25,533 bases of DNA from Flavobacteriales bacterium UBA5933 (GTDB taxonomy: Bacteria; Bacteroidota; Bacteroidia; Flavobacteriales; Weeksellaceae), in NCBI GenBank assembly GCA_002430925.1, contig DJDD01000131.1, forward strand, positions 86,060-111,592, read 5' to 3'. Below are positions 1 through 7,948 of the stretch, in pieces. Position 1 is the stretch's first letter. Each line of letters begins with the position of its first letter. Below the pieces are notes generated by a model, which saw nothing but the letters and a program-made list of their open reading frames with translations, did no database searches and was not told the DNA's origin. Both the position numbers and the translations under genes were made by a program.

Positions 1-537
1 TCGCTTTTTATATTTATAATATTTTCGATATTCTATTGTATTTAAAATCTCAGTTTTATTTTTAGGTTTTGTATAACGTGTAAATTCTTCGAAACCTAAA
101 TTTTCTGGAATTTTACGACTTTTTATATTCTTTTCGTCAACAGGATAAATAATATAATTGATAGAAAAATTGTCTTCTATGAATTTTACCAAGCACGTTA
201 CTATTTCTGTACCTAGACCATTACTTTGTAGATCTTTTTTAATCCATAAACCAACTTAAACTGATTCAGAATTTATATTATGTATTCCACAACAGCCTAT
301 GAAATTTTTTGTTGTTTTATCCAGAACAACAAAAACGATTTCTTTTTGCATGTTGAGATTTTCTATAGAACTTGAAACAAAATTTACAGTATCTTCTCTA
401 TTTCCTATAGGATCGTAGGGCATGTAAGTTGTGATATCCTTATTGAAATTTTTATTGATTTCATCAATGTATATTTCACTAACAGGTTGTAGAACTAATC
501 GATTTGTTACAATTTTTATGTCAGCGTTTAGTGTCAT
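1..537 (-). pseudogene. GNAT N-acetyltransferase interrupted by an in-frame stop
   Basis: The frame starting at 537 reads a RimJ/RimL-like GNAT N-terminus (TNRLVLQPVSE, then FVVLDKTTKNFIGCCGIHNI) for 93 codons and meets TAA at 256-258. The same frame then stays open to the window edge and continues the GNAT fold: VGLWIKKDLQSNGLGTE is the acetyl-CoA-binding region and SRKIPENLGFEEF the typical last helix and strand. One GAA to TAA change would explain the break. No other stop occurs in this frame between 255 and 1. The family would acetylate an amino group on a protein, antibiotic or small molecule; the substrate is unknown. The 93-residue fragment lacks the acetyl-CoA P-loop and should be inactive. 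It lies 22 nt downstream of the next minus-strand gene. A sequencing error cannot be excluded. Confidence 0.8.
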
Positions 538-559
538 TTTTAATTTTAATGAGTTGAAA

Positions 560-1090
560 TTAATCTAAGAATTTAGTTTTACAATAATCTATTTTATAAC
601 CATTTTTTGTTGAAACTAAAGTGACTTCATTTGTTGTTTTTATATCTCCATCATAATTTATAAAAACAGTATATTTTAAAGGAGAAATTTTTGTTATTTC
701 TACCTTTTTAATATTTTCCATGTCATCTTGTCCTCTTCCAAATAACCATATTTCTTCTGTATACAACGGATATATTTTAGACCATTTTTTCTTGTATTTA
801 ATTTCAGCTTCCGTAAGTTCTTTATCTGTAAGGTTTGTTGGACCATAAATTTCATTTGAATCAATTAAAAAATCCATGAATCTTTTAGTACAAATTTTTT
901 CTTCTTTATCAATAGAATAACATAAGCCGTTAGAGTTTTTGCATTTAAAAATATCTTCTAACCATTTTTCTGCATCATCTTTATTTATCTCGATAATATT
1001 ATTTTGATTCGTATTTATTTTATTCTGAAAAGAGAATGAAATAAGAAATAAAAAAATAAAGTTAGTGATGATGTATTTTGTTGTTTTCAT
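560..1090 (-). CDS. secreted protein of unknown function, DUF3828-like
   Basis: This 176-residue protein begins with a lysine followed by a hydrophobic stretch (about residues 6-22), a likely signal peptide without a lipobox cysteine, so it is probably periplasmic. The mature part is charged and holds a KKWSKIYPL segment, a GRGQDD segment and a C-terminal YTVFINYDGD...VTLVSTKNGYKIDY pattern. That layout resembles small secreted DUF3828-type proteins, but the match is from memory and weak. Cysteines occur in KCKNSNGLCY and KICTKR in the middle and in DYCKTK near the end. It lies upstream of the broken acetyltransferase on the same strand and downstream of a long repeat-containing gap. No function can be assigned. 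Confidence 0.7.
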   Translation of the reverse strand: MKTTKYIITNFIFLFLISFSFQNKINTNQNNIIEINKDDAEKWLEDIFKCKNSNGLCYSIDKEEKICTKRFMDFLIDSNEIYGPTNLTDKELTEAEIKYKKKWSKIYPLYTEEIWLFGRGQDDMENIKKVEITKISPLKYTVFINYDGDIKTTNEVTLVSTKNGYKIDYCKTKFLD

Positions 1091-1123
1091 AAAGTTAATT
1101 AGTAAATAATATTATATATAAAA

Positions 1124-1308
1124 ATACCTGTTGTGCATTTTGTTTATTTTATTAACAAAACTGTCATTTCGAGTGGAATTCTATAAGAATTTTGTATCGA
1201 GAAAAAGGTTTAGTAGATAAAATTCTATTCTCGATACAATTTTTCTACATTTTATTCCGAAAAATTACTCGAATTGACGAATTTTAATTCAAAATGCACA
1301 ACTGGTAT
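1124..1308. repeat. MITE-like nested palindrome with 19-bp terminal inverted repeats
   Basis: The ends are ATACCTGTTGTGCATTTTG (1124-1142) and its inverted copy at 1290-1308, matching at 18 of 19 positions. Inside lie a second inverted pair, GTCATTTCGAGT (1163-1174) with 1267-1278 (11 of 12), and a third, TTGTATCGAGAA (1192-1203) with 1228-1239 (12 of 12). The whole 185 bp can fold as one long imperfect hairpin with three nested perfect or near-perfect stems. It codes for nothing visible. No convincing target-site duplication can be read because both flanks are A/T-rich. Confidence 0.75.
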
Positions 1309-1370
1309 AAAGATATAAATAGTTTTTGATTTTCGTTTTTATTAATAATGTGTTTGTTAGTAATGTATCT

Positions 1371-1475
1371 GCGTTAGTGATAGTAATGAAAATCCTTTTC
1401 TAATTGGTTATTGAGGTTCTCGAACTGACCAATTAGAAAAGATTGTAATGGATAGCACGACCGAAGGGAACGCCC
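1371..1475 (+). repeat. dispersed structured repeat, copy A
   Basis: First of four related intergenic elements in the window. The left arm is a GATNGTAATGRAAATCC-type sequence (1379-1395), followed by a 14-bp inverted repeat (1395-1408 with 1428-1441, CTTTTCTAATTGGT). The right arm repeats GATTGTAATGGA (1441-1452) in direct orientation. A small C(GAA)G hairpin at 1460-1468 and GCCC at 1472-1475 close the element. It lies downstream of metQ and about 60 bp from the nested palindrome at 1124-1308. Confidence 0.75.
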
Positions 1476-1503
1476 TAAATAAAATGTTTAAGTTGATTTT
1501 TGA

Positions 1504-1542
1504 AATAAAAAAAATCCGAAGAAAAATAAATTTCTTCGGATT
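1504..1542 (-). terminator. intrinsic terminator of metNIQ
   Basis: A 12-bp perfect stem AATCCGAAGAAA (1513-1524) pairs with TTTCTTCGGATT (1531-1542) around a 6-nt loop. Read on the minus strand it is followed by a run of T (1512 down to 1507), placed about 30 nt after the metQ stop. Confidence 0.9.
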
Positions 1543-1570
1543 AAAATATTTAGAAAGTGTGGTAATAGAA

Positions 1571-2386
1571 TTACCAACCTTTTACAGCACCACCTTTAAA
1601 GATTTCTTCTGCTTTTTTAGCAACTTCTTCTGATTGGTAAGCTTCTGTAAATTGTTTGATTTTTTCGTCATTTTTGTTATCCTCTCTAGAAACTACAAGG
1701 TTAACATAAGGTGAATCTTTATCTTCAGAAAAAATTCCTTCTTTGTCTTTGTCTAATCCAGATTGTACAGCAAAGTTATTGTTGATGATAGCTAATGTAA
1801 CTTTTGCGTCATCTAATACACGAGGTAATTGAGCGCCGTCAATCTCGATGATGTCTAATTTTTTAGGATTTTCTACAATGTCTGTTACTTTAGGTAATAG
1901 TCCAACATTTGGTTTTAATTTGATTAAACCTTGTTTTTCTAATAATAATAAAGATCGTCCACCATTTGTAGGATCATTAGGAATAGCAATAGAGCTACCG
2001 TCTTTTAATTCGTTAATTGATTTTATTTTTTTAGAATAAGCAACAATAGGAAAAACAAAAGTTTTACCAATGATGGCTAATTTATATCCGCGTTGTTTTA
2101 CTTGTTCATCTAAAAAAGGTTTATGTTGATAAACATTTACATCAATATCACCTTGATTTAATGATTCATTTGGCATAATGTATTCATTGAAAGATACCAA
2201 TTCTACATCGAGATTATATTTCTCTTTGGCTACTTTTTTAGCTACTTCGGCTAATTCTTGTTCTGGTCCAGCTGTAATACCAACTTTTAAGGTATTATTT
2301 GAATCTCCTGATTTTTTTCCGCCACACGAAAATAAAATAAAGGTAGAGATTAGAGCTAGGATAAATGTTACATTTAATTTTTTCAT
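1571..2386 (-). CDS. metQ: methionine ABC transporter substrate-binding lipoprotein
   Basis: MetQ captures D- or L-methionine for the MetNI importer. The 271-residue protein starts with a lipoprotein signal ending in ILFSC, so Cys21 should be lipidated and the protein anchored to a membrane facing the periplasm. The body is of the NlpA/MetQ type: LKVGITAGPEQELAEVAKKVAKEKYNLDVELVSFNEYIMPN, then NQGDIDVNVYQHKPFLDEQ, IAIPNDPTNGGRSLLLLEKQGLIKL and a C-terminal GGAVKGW, as in the NLPA family. Length fits the family. It is the last gene of the metN-metI-metQ unit, 6 nt after metI, and is followed by a strong terminator. Related family members bind other ligands, but the NIL-domain MetN next door supports methionine. 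Confidence 0.93.
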   Translation of the reverse strand: MKKLNVTFILALISTFILFSCGGKKSGDSNNTLKVGITAGPEQELAEVAKKVAKEKYNLDVELVSFNEYIMPNESLNQGDIDVNVYQHKPFLDEQVKQRGYKLAIIGKTFVFPIVAYSKKIKSINELKDGSSIAIPNDPTNGGRSLLLLEKQGLIKLKPNVGLLPKVTDIVENPKKLDIIEIDGAQLPRVLDDAKVTLAIINNNFAVQSGLDKDKEGIFSEDKDSPYVNLVVSREDNKNDEKIKQFTEAYQSEEVAKKAEEIFKGGAVKGW

Positions 2387-2392
2387 ATTTTA

Positions 2393-3046
2393 TTATTTAT
2401 GGTTGAATTTTTTTGATAGATAATCGCCAACAAATTGTATGATGAATACAAGAATTATTAATAAAACGAGTACAGTATTCATTACAAGAGTATTGTAACC
2501 AACATAACCATATTGGTAACCAATTTGTCCTAAACCACCAGCACCAACAGCGCCTCCCATGGCAGAATAACCAACCAATGTGATAAGTGTTATAGTTGCT
2601 GCATTTATGATTGAAGGTAAAGCTTCTGGTAATAATATTTTTTCTACGATTTGTAATGGTTTTGCCCCCATAGATCTGGCAGCTTCTATTAATCCATAAG
2701 GAACTTCTAAAAGACTATTTTCTACTAATCTTGCGATAAATGGTGCAGCACCAACACTAAGAGGAACTAATGCAGCCGAAACACCAATAGATGTACCTAC
2801 GATAGCTCGTGTAAATGGTATCATCCAAACAATAAGAATGATAAATGGTATTGATCGGAAAATATTTACAAAGAATGATGTAACTTGGTGGATAAATTTA
2901 TTTTCCAACAACTGACCTTTTCGTGTTAGGAAAAGTAAAATACCAACAGGTAAACCAATAAGGAACCCAAAAAATCCTGAAACAAATGTCATCACAATCG
3001 TTTCCCATGTCCCTTTAATTAAAAGATTAATGATTGTTTCTGACAT
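2393..3046 (-). CDS. metI: methionine ABC transporter permease
   Basis: MetI forms the inner-membrane channel of the methionine importer as a homodimer. The 217-residue protein has about five hydrophobic membrane segments and the permease EAA loop (EAARSMGAKPLQIVEKILLPEALP), which docks on the ATPase, in the middle third. IFRSIPFIILIVWMIPF is typical of MetI. The start overlaps the 3' end of metN by 20 nt, and metQ follows after 6 nt, so the three genes are probably translated from one mRNA. Length matches the family (about 217 residues). Confidence 0.95.
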   Translation of the reverse strand: MSETIINLLIKGTWETIVMTFVSGFFGFLIGLPVGILLFLTRKGQLLENKFIHQVTSFFVNIFRSIPFIILIVWMIPFTRAIVGTSIGVSAALVPLSVGAAPFIARLVENSLLEVPYGLIEAARSMGAKPLQIVEKILLPEALPSIINAATITLITLVGYSAMGGAVGAGGLGQIGYQYGYVGYNTLVMNTVLVLLIILVFIIQFVGDYLSKKFNHK

Positions 3047-4067
3047 AGCCTATTTTTTGAATGTTAAACCTCTGCTCGTTGAAATAATTTTCTATTAAAG
3101 TCGTGTTTTTTTCTGTATTTACTTTAATAAAAAATGTACCATAATTTATAGAACCAGCATATTCTATTCTAGAATTGATGATTTCTATATCTGTATCATA
3201 TAATTTTTTTGCATCTTCAATCACAGTATTATACTGAGGTTGATTCGTAAAAATTAATTTATAAATACAATATTGATGATTACTTTTTTCTTCTGTAATA
3301 TTTTTTTGGAAGAAAGGAGGTAAACTTAAATCTAAAGATTCCGAAATAAATTCTTTAGTTATTTCTTCTTTTGGATTAGTAAAAATTTCTTCAACTGTTC
3401 CATGTTCTACCAACATTGCATTATCAATAACTCCGACTTCATCACAAATACTATTTATAACCTCCATTTCATGAGTAATAAGAAGTATTGTAATGTTTAG
3501 TTTTTGATTAATTTCTTTCAGAAGTTTTAATATTGATTTCGTCGTTGCAGGATCCAATGCACTTGTAGCCTCATCACATAATAATAATGCAGGTTTACTT
3601 GCTAATGCACGTGCAATCGCAACACGTTGCTTTTGTCCTCCAGATAAATTTGCAGGATATTCTTTTGCTTTTTCACTAATTCCAACCAAATGTAAAAGCT
3701 CGTCAATACGGTTTTTTATTTCAGATTTTGGTGTACCAATTAATTCTAAAGGTAAAGCAATGTTGTCTTCAACAGTTCTAGAAGATAATAAATTGAAATG
3801 TTGAAAAATCATTCCGATTTTTCGTCTTTCCATTGTTAATTTTGATTCGCTTAATTCAAGTAGATTAATATCATCTACCCAAACTTCGCCTTGGTCTGGT
3901 TTTTCCAACAAATTTACACAACGAATAAGTGTACTTTTTCCTGCACCAGATTTACCAATGATTCCAAAAATTTTTCCTTGATCAATTTTTAAAGATACAT
4001 TATTAAGGGCAGTAGTTTTCTTTTTCGAAGTTCGAAATGTTTTAGATATATTCTTTAATTCAATCAT
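3027..4067 (-). CDS. metN: methionine ABC transporter ATP-binding protein with NIL domain
   Basis: MetN hydrolyses ATP to drive methionine uptake through MetI. Seen in the 346-residue sequence: Walker A GKSGAGKST (38-46), Q-loop Gln89, signature LSGGQ (141-145), Walker B LLLCDE (161-166) and switch His199. Residues from about 265 to the end form the C-terminal NIL domain (YKLIFTNQPQYNTVIEDA...), which in E. coli MetN binds methionine and inhibits transport when the cell is replete. First gene of the unit; a promoter at 4136-4169 and a leader hairpin at 4080-4108 lie upstream. The first residues (MIELKNISKTF) match the usual N-terminus, supporting the chosen start. Confidence 0.95.
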   Translation of the reverse strand: MIELKNISKTFRTSKKKTTALNNVSLKIDQGKIFGIIGKSGAGKSTLIRCVNLLEKPDQGEVWVDDINLLELSESKLTMERRKIGMIFQHFNLLSSRTVEDNIALPLELIGTPKSEIKNRIDELLHLVGISEKAKEYPANLSGGQKQRVAIARALASKPALLLCDEATSALDPATTKSILKLLKEINQKLNITILLITHEMEVINSICDEVGVIDNAMLVEHGTVEEIFTNPKEEITKEFISESLDLSLPPFFQKNITEEKSNHQYCIYKLIFTNQPQYNTVIEDAKKLYDTDIEIINSRIEYAGSINYGTFFIKVNTEKNTTLIENYFNEQRFNIQKIGYVRNNH

Positions 4068-4079
4068 TTATAATAATAA

Positions 4080-4108
4080 AAACCTCTCATTATCAGTATG
4101 AAAGGTTT
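4080..4108 (-). promoter_or_regulatory. hairpin in the metN leader
   Basis: AAACCTCTCAT (4080-4090) and ATGAAAGGTTT (4098-4108) pair at 10 of 11 positions around a 7-nt loop. On the minus strand the stem lies between the proposed promoter and the metN ATG, ending 12 nt before the start codon, and is followed by TT then ATTATTA. The T run is weak, so it may be a leader fold rather than a terminator. It does not match a SAM riboswitch that I can recognise. Confidence 0.5.
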
Positions 4109-4135
4109 GTTTTTAATATATGTTTATTAGTCTAC

Positions 4136-4169
4136 CAAAATTATGGGAATTAAACCGTTTTTCCAAAAA
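4136..4169 (-). promoter_or_regulatory. flavobacterial-type promoter of metNIQ
   Basis: On the minus strand TTTTTGG (4163-4169) is followed after 20 nt by TAATTTTG (4136-4143). This fits the Bacteroidota TTG / TAnnTTTG (-33/-7) pattern. Transcription would start near 4130 and give a leader of about 60 nt. Confidence 0.6.
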
Positions 4170-4310
4170 TTATTGTATATAACTTTATAAATCAAATAAT
4201 AAAATGATTTAATTTCTAGGTTATGTTGTTTTATTAGAAAATATTTCTATAAATAATATTTAATTAAATAAACTTATAATTTGTTTATAGCTTTTAATAG
4301 GAATAATTTC

Positions 4311-4592
4311 TTATGCTAAAACATCTCTAAAATCCTCATTCTTTTCGAATTGAGCTTTAACAAAAGGGCATAACGGAAAAACTTTAATATTATCTTTTCT
4401 TACCCAATCCAATATGTTTATTAAAATCTTTTTTCCTATACCTTGTCCACCATAGGCTTCATCAACTTCTGTATGGTCTATAATAATTTTATTATCACTA
4501 GCCCAAGTATAAGTCATTTCTCCTGCTTTTTTACCTTCATCGATTGCAGAAAAAGCTCCTTTTTTACCGTCATCTGTTTTTATGAATTCCAT
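4311..4592 (-). CDS. small GNAT-family N-acetyltransferase (YjdJ-like)
   Basis: A compact 93-residue single-domain acetyltransferase of the short GNAT class (PF14542-like). The protein shows GEMTYTWASDNKIIIDHTEVDEAYGGQGIGKKILINILDWVRKDNIKVFPLCPFVKAQFEKN. The GGQGIGKKI stretch near residues 48-56 is the acetyl-CoA pyrophosphate-binding loop. The PLCPFVKAQFEKN end is characteristic of this subfamily and carries a conserved cysteine. Substrate is unknown. It is followed by the metNIQ promoter region and preceded by a TACTTTTG -7-like motif at 4623-4630 on its own strand, suggesting its own transcription unit. Ends with LA, as expected for full length; no truncation seen. Confidence 0.85.
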   Translation of the reverse strand: MEFIKTDDGKKGAFSAIDEGKKAGEMTYTWASDNKIIIDHTEVDEAYGGQGIGKKILINILDWVRKDNIKVFPLCPFVKAQFEKNEDFRDVLA

Positions 4593-4688
4593 TTAATTTA
4601 TTTTTTATGATTTTTATATTATCAAAAGTAAAACTGTTTATGATTATTTCTCTTGATTTATGTTAAAAAGGAGTATGAAGTAACTTTT

Positions 4689-5927
4689 TTAAGTTTCGTA
4701 AAAGGGGAATAGACGTAATAATTTTCTTTTTAATTCAATCAATCTAATTGTGTTGTTTTGCTTTTCGTAAATTTCAAGTAATATTTTATAAGAAGGTAAA
4801 TTGTATTTTTCGTTTCTATTGTATTCTATTATTTTCTTGCAATAACTAATTGTTTTCTCTTCATCTATAATTTTTAATGCATTCAATAATTTTTCATTGT
4901 ATTCATTATTATAATAAATAGGTGTAAAATAATCAATCGTTTCTTTCAGTAAATTATTTTCTATTAGTACTGTTAGTAAATTAACATTCAAGTATTGATT
5001 ATATTTCAATTCATTTTTCTCAATAGACTTTAATTTATTAAGAACATATTCAGCAATTATTTTTTTTCTATCAATAGAAGAAATCAAATAAATTTCAAAA
5101 CAAAGGTTTATATGATTTATTGAAATATAATTTCCAGCATCAATAAATACATTTTCCCAATGTTTCAAACTTATTTTTTTCCATTGTTCCTCAACTTCTA
5201 TTTTGTTTACGAAAAAAGCATATTTATCAATTACGTTCTTTATAAAATTTTCTATTCTAACACTTGTTGTTTTACTTTTATAATGAAATTCTAAAAGTAA
5301 ATCACAAATTTTTAAAGTAATCGGTAGTACAATTTCAGTAGAAAGTATATTTTGCTCAATATAATCCACAATTGGAGATAAAGATTTTTCTAAAAGGTCA
5401 ATAATCTTTTTTACTTCAGAAATAGCAACTTTTCCACGTTTATTTCCAATAACAGATTTTATGCTATCAGTTATTATATTTTCTACTTCGTCAACTGTAA
5501 ATTGAATTTCTTTTTTCGAAAAATCAAGTAAAAAATGACGTTCAGTTTCCTTATTTGTTTTAAGATAATTACTCAACCAATTTTTCAAATCATCAGCATC
5601 AATTTGCTGAATCAAAGCATCAGTTTCATTTACTTTTTTTTGTCTTTTTCCTTTGGTAGTAGATGAAGAAAGTTTCTTATTCCCTACAATTTCATTCATC
5701 ACAGCAAGTTGATGCAAGCAAAAATCACTATTCTTATTACAATCGCAATTATGCTCTATAATTATATTATTACGTATAAAAATAGAAACATCATAACTTT
5801 CATTACCATCATCAACAAAAGCAATAAAATGATTTTTTTTTATTTCCTCTAATTCTCTAATAGGAAGTTTTGACGCTTGTAATAATTTTTTTTCTGAAGT
5901 AGATTTTAGAACATCAGCTATTTTCAT
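4689..5927 (-). CDS. SWIM zinc-finger protein of unknown function
   Basis: A 412-residue protein with a SWIM zinc finger near its N-terminus: CDC (Cys61, Cys63) followed by FCLH (Cys70, His72), i.e. CxCx6CxH. SWIM fingers bind DNA or protein and are often fused to SNF2 helicases, but here no helicase motifs follow. Residues 90-110 form a basic linker (TTKGKRQKKVN). The rest is predicted mostly helical and lysine- and asparagine-rich, with leucine-rich repeats of helix pairs (KTISYCKKIIEYNRNEKYNLPSYKILLEIYEKQNN) resembling TPR-like solenoids. Role unknown. It is transcribed away from the plus-strand gene at 6217, with repeat copy B between them. Confidence 0.8.
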   Translation of the reverse strand: MKIADVLKSTSEKKLLQASKLPIRELEEIKKNHFIAFVDDGNESYDVSIFIRNNIIIEHNCDCNKNSDFCLHQLAVMNEIVGNKKLSSSTTKGKRQKKVNETDALIQQIDADDLKNWLSNYLKTNKETERHFLLDFSKKEIQFTVDEVENIITDSIKSVIGNKRGKVAISEVKKIIDLLEKSLSPIVDYIEQNILSTEIVLPITLKICDLLLEFHYKSKTTSVRIENFIKNVIDKYAFFVNKIEVEEQWKKISLKHWENVFIDAGNYISINHINLCFEIYLISSIDRKKIIAEYVLNKLKSIEKNELKYNQYLNVNLLTVLIENNLLKETIDYFTPIYYNNEYNEKLLNALKIIDEEKTISYCKKIIEYNRNEKYNLPSYKILLEIYEKQNNTIRLIELKRKLLRLFPFYET

Positions 5928-5979
5928 GTGAAAAAAATATTTCTCTAATTTACTTCTTTTTTATTAAAAAATTATTTTT

Positions 5980-6084
5980 GGGCAATCCCTTCGGTCGCGC
6001 TTTCCTTTCCAATCTTTTACAAACAGACTTTGACTTCGCTTAGCCATCTGTTTGTAAAAGGATTTCCATTACAATCGCTATTGC
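5980..6084 (-). repeat. dispersed structured repeat, copy B
   Basis: Read on the minus strand: a GATTGTAATGGAAATCC arm (6061-6077), a 14-bp perfect inverted repeat (CTTTTACAAACAGA, 6014-6027 with 6047-6060), a directly repeated GATTGGAAAGGAAAGC arm, a C(GAA)G mini-hairpin (5987-5995) and GCCC at the end (5980-5983). The element fills much of the gap between two divergent genes. The central stem sequence differs from the other copies while the arms are conserved. Confidence 0.8.
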
Positions 6085-6216
6085 TCATAACTAAAAACGA
6101 TTATAAATAAATCAGAAAGCATGTCAATTAATAATCCAAGAATATATTAATTATTAAAGAAAAGTTAATTGGGTATTGTTTTTGTTAATTGTTTGTATAA
6201 TAGATGCTTATTATTT

Positions 6217-6705
6217 ATGGATAGAATTAATAAATTAAAGAACTTACAGACAAAATCTTTGATTGATATTGTTAAAAATTATAAAAAATATAATTATCCA
6301 ATAGAATTAAAAGAAGAGGCTTTAAGAATTCTTGATACAAGAGGAATATCGAAAGAATCTCTACAATTATCAGGAAATTTATCAAATTATTTTTATGATG
6401 AAGCTATGGAAGAATATAAAAAATATAACTTCAATTCTTCTTTAGGTTTTATTTTATTTATTTCATCAATTATTTTAAACTATAATATTTCTGTGTTATT
6501 ATCTTTGATTGTTTATAGTATAGCTTTACTGTTTATAGGTTTATCATTTAGTAATTCTAGAAAAATTTCAAAATTATTAGATGAAGAAAAAAGAGATAAT
6601 ACGATGTATTTAATAATTCTTTTGTTATTAAGTTTAGTTCTATATTTTGTTGTTTATTTTTTTATGAAAAATCAAGTAAAAGAAAAAATATTTAGCAAAA
6701 CTTAG
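6217..6705 (+). CDS. small membrane protein of unknown function
   Basis: A 162-residue protein when started at the ATG at 6217; a TTG 48 nt further upstream in frame is less likely because the extra residues resemble nothing. The N-terminal half is soluble and basic (LKNLQTKSLIDIVKNYKKYNYPIELKEEALRILDTRGIS), a helical pattern that looks like a small protein-interaction module. It is followed by three hydrophobic segments at about 73-90, 92-110 and 130-150, the last two separated by a charged loop (SNSRKISKLLDEEKRDN). No catalytic motif is seen. It converges on the DUF2809 gene with only 25 nt between stops and no hairpin. Function unknown. Confidence 0.7.
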   Translation: MDRINKLKNLQTKSLIDIVKNYKKYNYPIELKEEALRILDTRGISKESLQLSGNLSNYFYDEAMEEYKKYNFNSSLGFILFISSIILNYNISVLLSLIVYSIALLFIGLSFSNSRKISKLLDEEKRDNTMYLIILLLLSLVLYFVVYFFMKNQVKEKIFSKT

Positions 6706-6730
6706 AGGAAGTTGTATTATAAATTCCCTT

Positions 6731-7105
6731 TTATATTCTTTTTCTCAATTCCTTATCAAATAAAAATAAACAAAAGAATCCCATTAGGTAGCATAATAAA
6801 TCAATCCAAGAAAATGATGTACCAATAATTATTCGAGCAGCTTTATTATGTCCTAAACCTATTATATCAACAAATTTGAAATATTGTAATATCTCTACAA
6901 TACAAGAAAAAATTAAAGTGAATGCAGCAATATATATTGGCTTTACATTAAGAAATGCTTTTATAAAATAGTAAATAAAAATAACTACTAAAATATCTCC
7001 AATAAAAGGACGAATAATTTTATCATGAATATAAAGTGCAATAATAACTTCTATAATAAAAATAATAAAAGCTATTGTAAAAGATTTTAGGTTGAATTGA
7101 AACAT
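6731..7105 (-). CDS. DUF2809 family membrane protein
   Basis: A 124-residue integral membrane protein with about four hydrophobic segments. The pattern RPFIGDILVVIFIYYFIKAF, then ESC-like CIVEILQYFKFVDIIGLGHNKAARIIIGTSFSWIDLLCYLMGF, is that of the DUF2809 (VanZ-like) family, whose conserved Glu and Gln (here Glu71 and Gln74) and the GTSF-W-D motif are present. VanZ-like proteins are linked to glycopeptide tolerance in some Firmicutes, but DUF2809 members have no established role. Length fits. It is monocistronic in appearance, converging on the gene at 6217. Confidence 0.85.
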   Translation of the reverse strand: MFQFNLKSFTIAFIIFIIEVIIALYIHDKIIRPFIGDILVVIFIYYFIKAFLNVKPIYIAAFTLIFSCIVEILQYFKFVDIIGLGHNKAARIIIGTSFSWIDLLCYLMGFFCLFLFDKELRKRI

Positions 7106-7219
7106 GTTTTTTATAATTTTATATTTATATTTTTTCTTTTTAAGAATAAATATAAATAATACAAATGAGATGATATGTAATAATTGATAATAGATAAGGT
7201 TTTATATCACTATCTTTTA

Positions 7220-7227
7220 TAAATTTG
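7220..7227 (+). promoter_or_regulatory. -7 element upstream of folE
   Basis: TAAATTTG, a perfect TAnnTTTG match, ends 16 nt before the folE ATG. No good -33 TTG lies at the expected distance, so this is a partial promoter call. Confidence 0.45.
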
Positions 7228-7243
7228 CATAAATTTTTATATA

Positions 7244-7921
7244 ATGTGTGATAAAGATCTTCATGACGAAATAGGAGACGAACATTTTTCATCTAGCTTA
7301 GAAACGCCTTTAAGAACAGATGCTTTTGATTTGTCACCAGAAGAAAAGATAGAAAAGATAGAAGCGGATTTCCGTAATATCATGGAAACTTTAGGTTTAG
7401 ATTTAACAGATGATAGTTTAAAAGGAACTCCAAAACGAGTAGCAAAAATGTTTGTGAAAGAAATTTTTGGAGGATTATTACCAGAGCGTAAGCCAGGTAT
7501 GTCTACTTTCGAAAATAAATATAATTACAACCAAATGTTGGTTGAAAAAGATATTGTTGTTTACTCTACTTGTGAACACCATTTCTTACCAATTGTTGGA
7601 CGTGCGCATGTTGGTTACATTTCTAAAGGAAAAGTAATTGGATTATCTAAAATGAATCGTATTGTTGAGTATTTTGCAAAAAGACCTCAAGTACAAGAGC
7701 GTTTAACAATGCAAGTTGTAAAAGCAATGCAAGAAGCTTTAGGTACAGAAGATGTTGCATGTATTATTGATGCAAAACACTTGTGTGTAAACTCTCGAGG
7801 AATAAAAGATATTGAATCAAGTACTGTTACAGCTGAATACGGAGGTGTATTTAAAGACAACGAGCAATTAAGAAAAGAGTTTATTTCGTATATTGGAATG
7901 AAAACTCCTTTCAACGTTTAA
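7244..7921 (+). CDS. folE: GTP cyclohydrolase I
   Basis: FolE converts GTP to 7,8-dihydroneopterin triphosphate, the first step of folate (and queuosine) synthesis, as a cytosolic homodecamer. The 225-residue protein carries the zinc ligands Cys110, His113 and Cys181 in STCEHHFLPIVGRAHVGYI and HLCVNSRGIK, at the same numbering as the E. coli enzyme; His112 is also in place. The N-terminal 30 residues are acidic and variable, as usual. cysS follows 27 nt downstream on the same strand, so the two may be cotranscribed. Very secure. Confidence 0.97.
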   Translation: MCDKDLHDEIGDEHFSSSLETPLRTDAFDLSPEEKIEKIEADFRNIMETLGLDLTDDSLKGTPKRVAKMFVKEIFGGLLPERKPGMSTFENKYNYNQMLVEKDIVVYSTCEHHFLPIVGRAHVGYISKGKVIGLSKMNRIVEYFAKRPQVQERLTMQVVKAMQEALGTEDVACIIDAKHLCVNSRGIKDIESSTVTAEYGGVFKDNEQLRKEFISYIGMKTPFNV

Positions 7922-7948
7922 AATAAATAAGTAAATAAATCCTATAAA

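Noticed and set aside
1448..2423. Plus-strand open frames opposite metQ
   Set aside because: They are antisense to a well-supported gene, show no family pattern and have low-complexity composition.
4068..4310. SAM riboswitch before metN
   Set aside because: No class I, II, III or IV core is visible; only a single hairpin is present.
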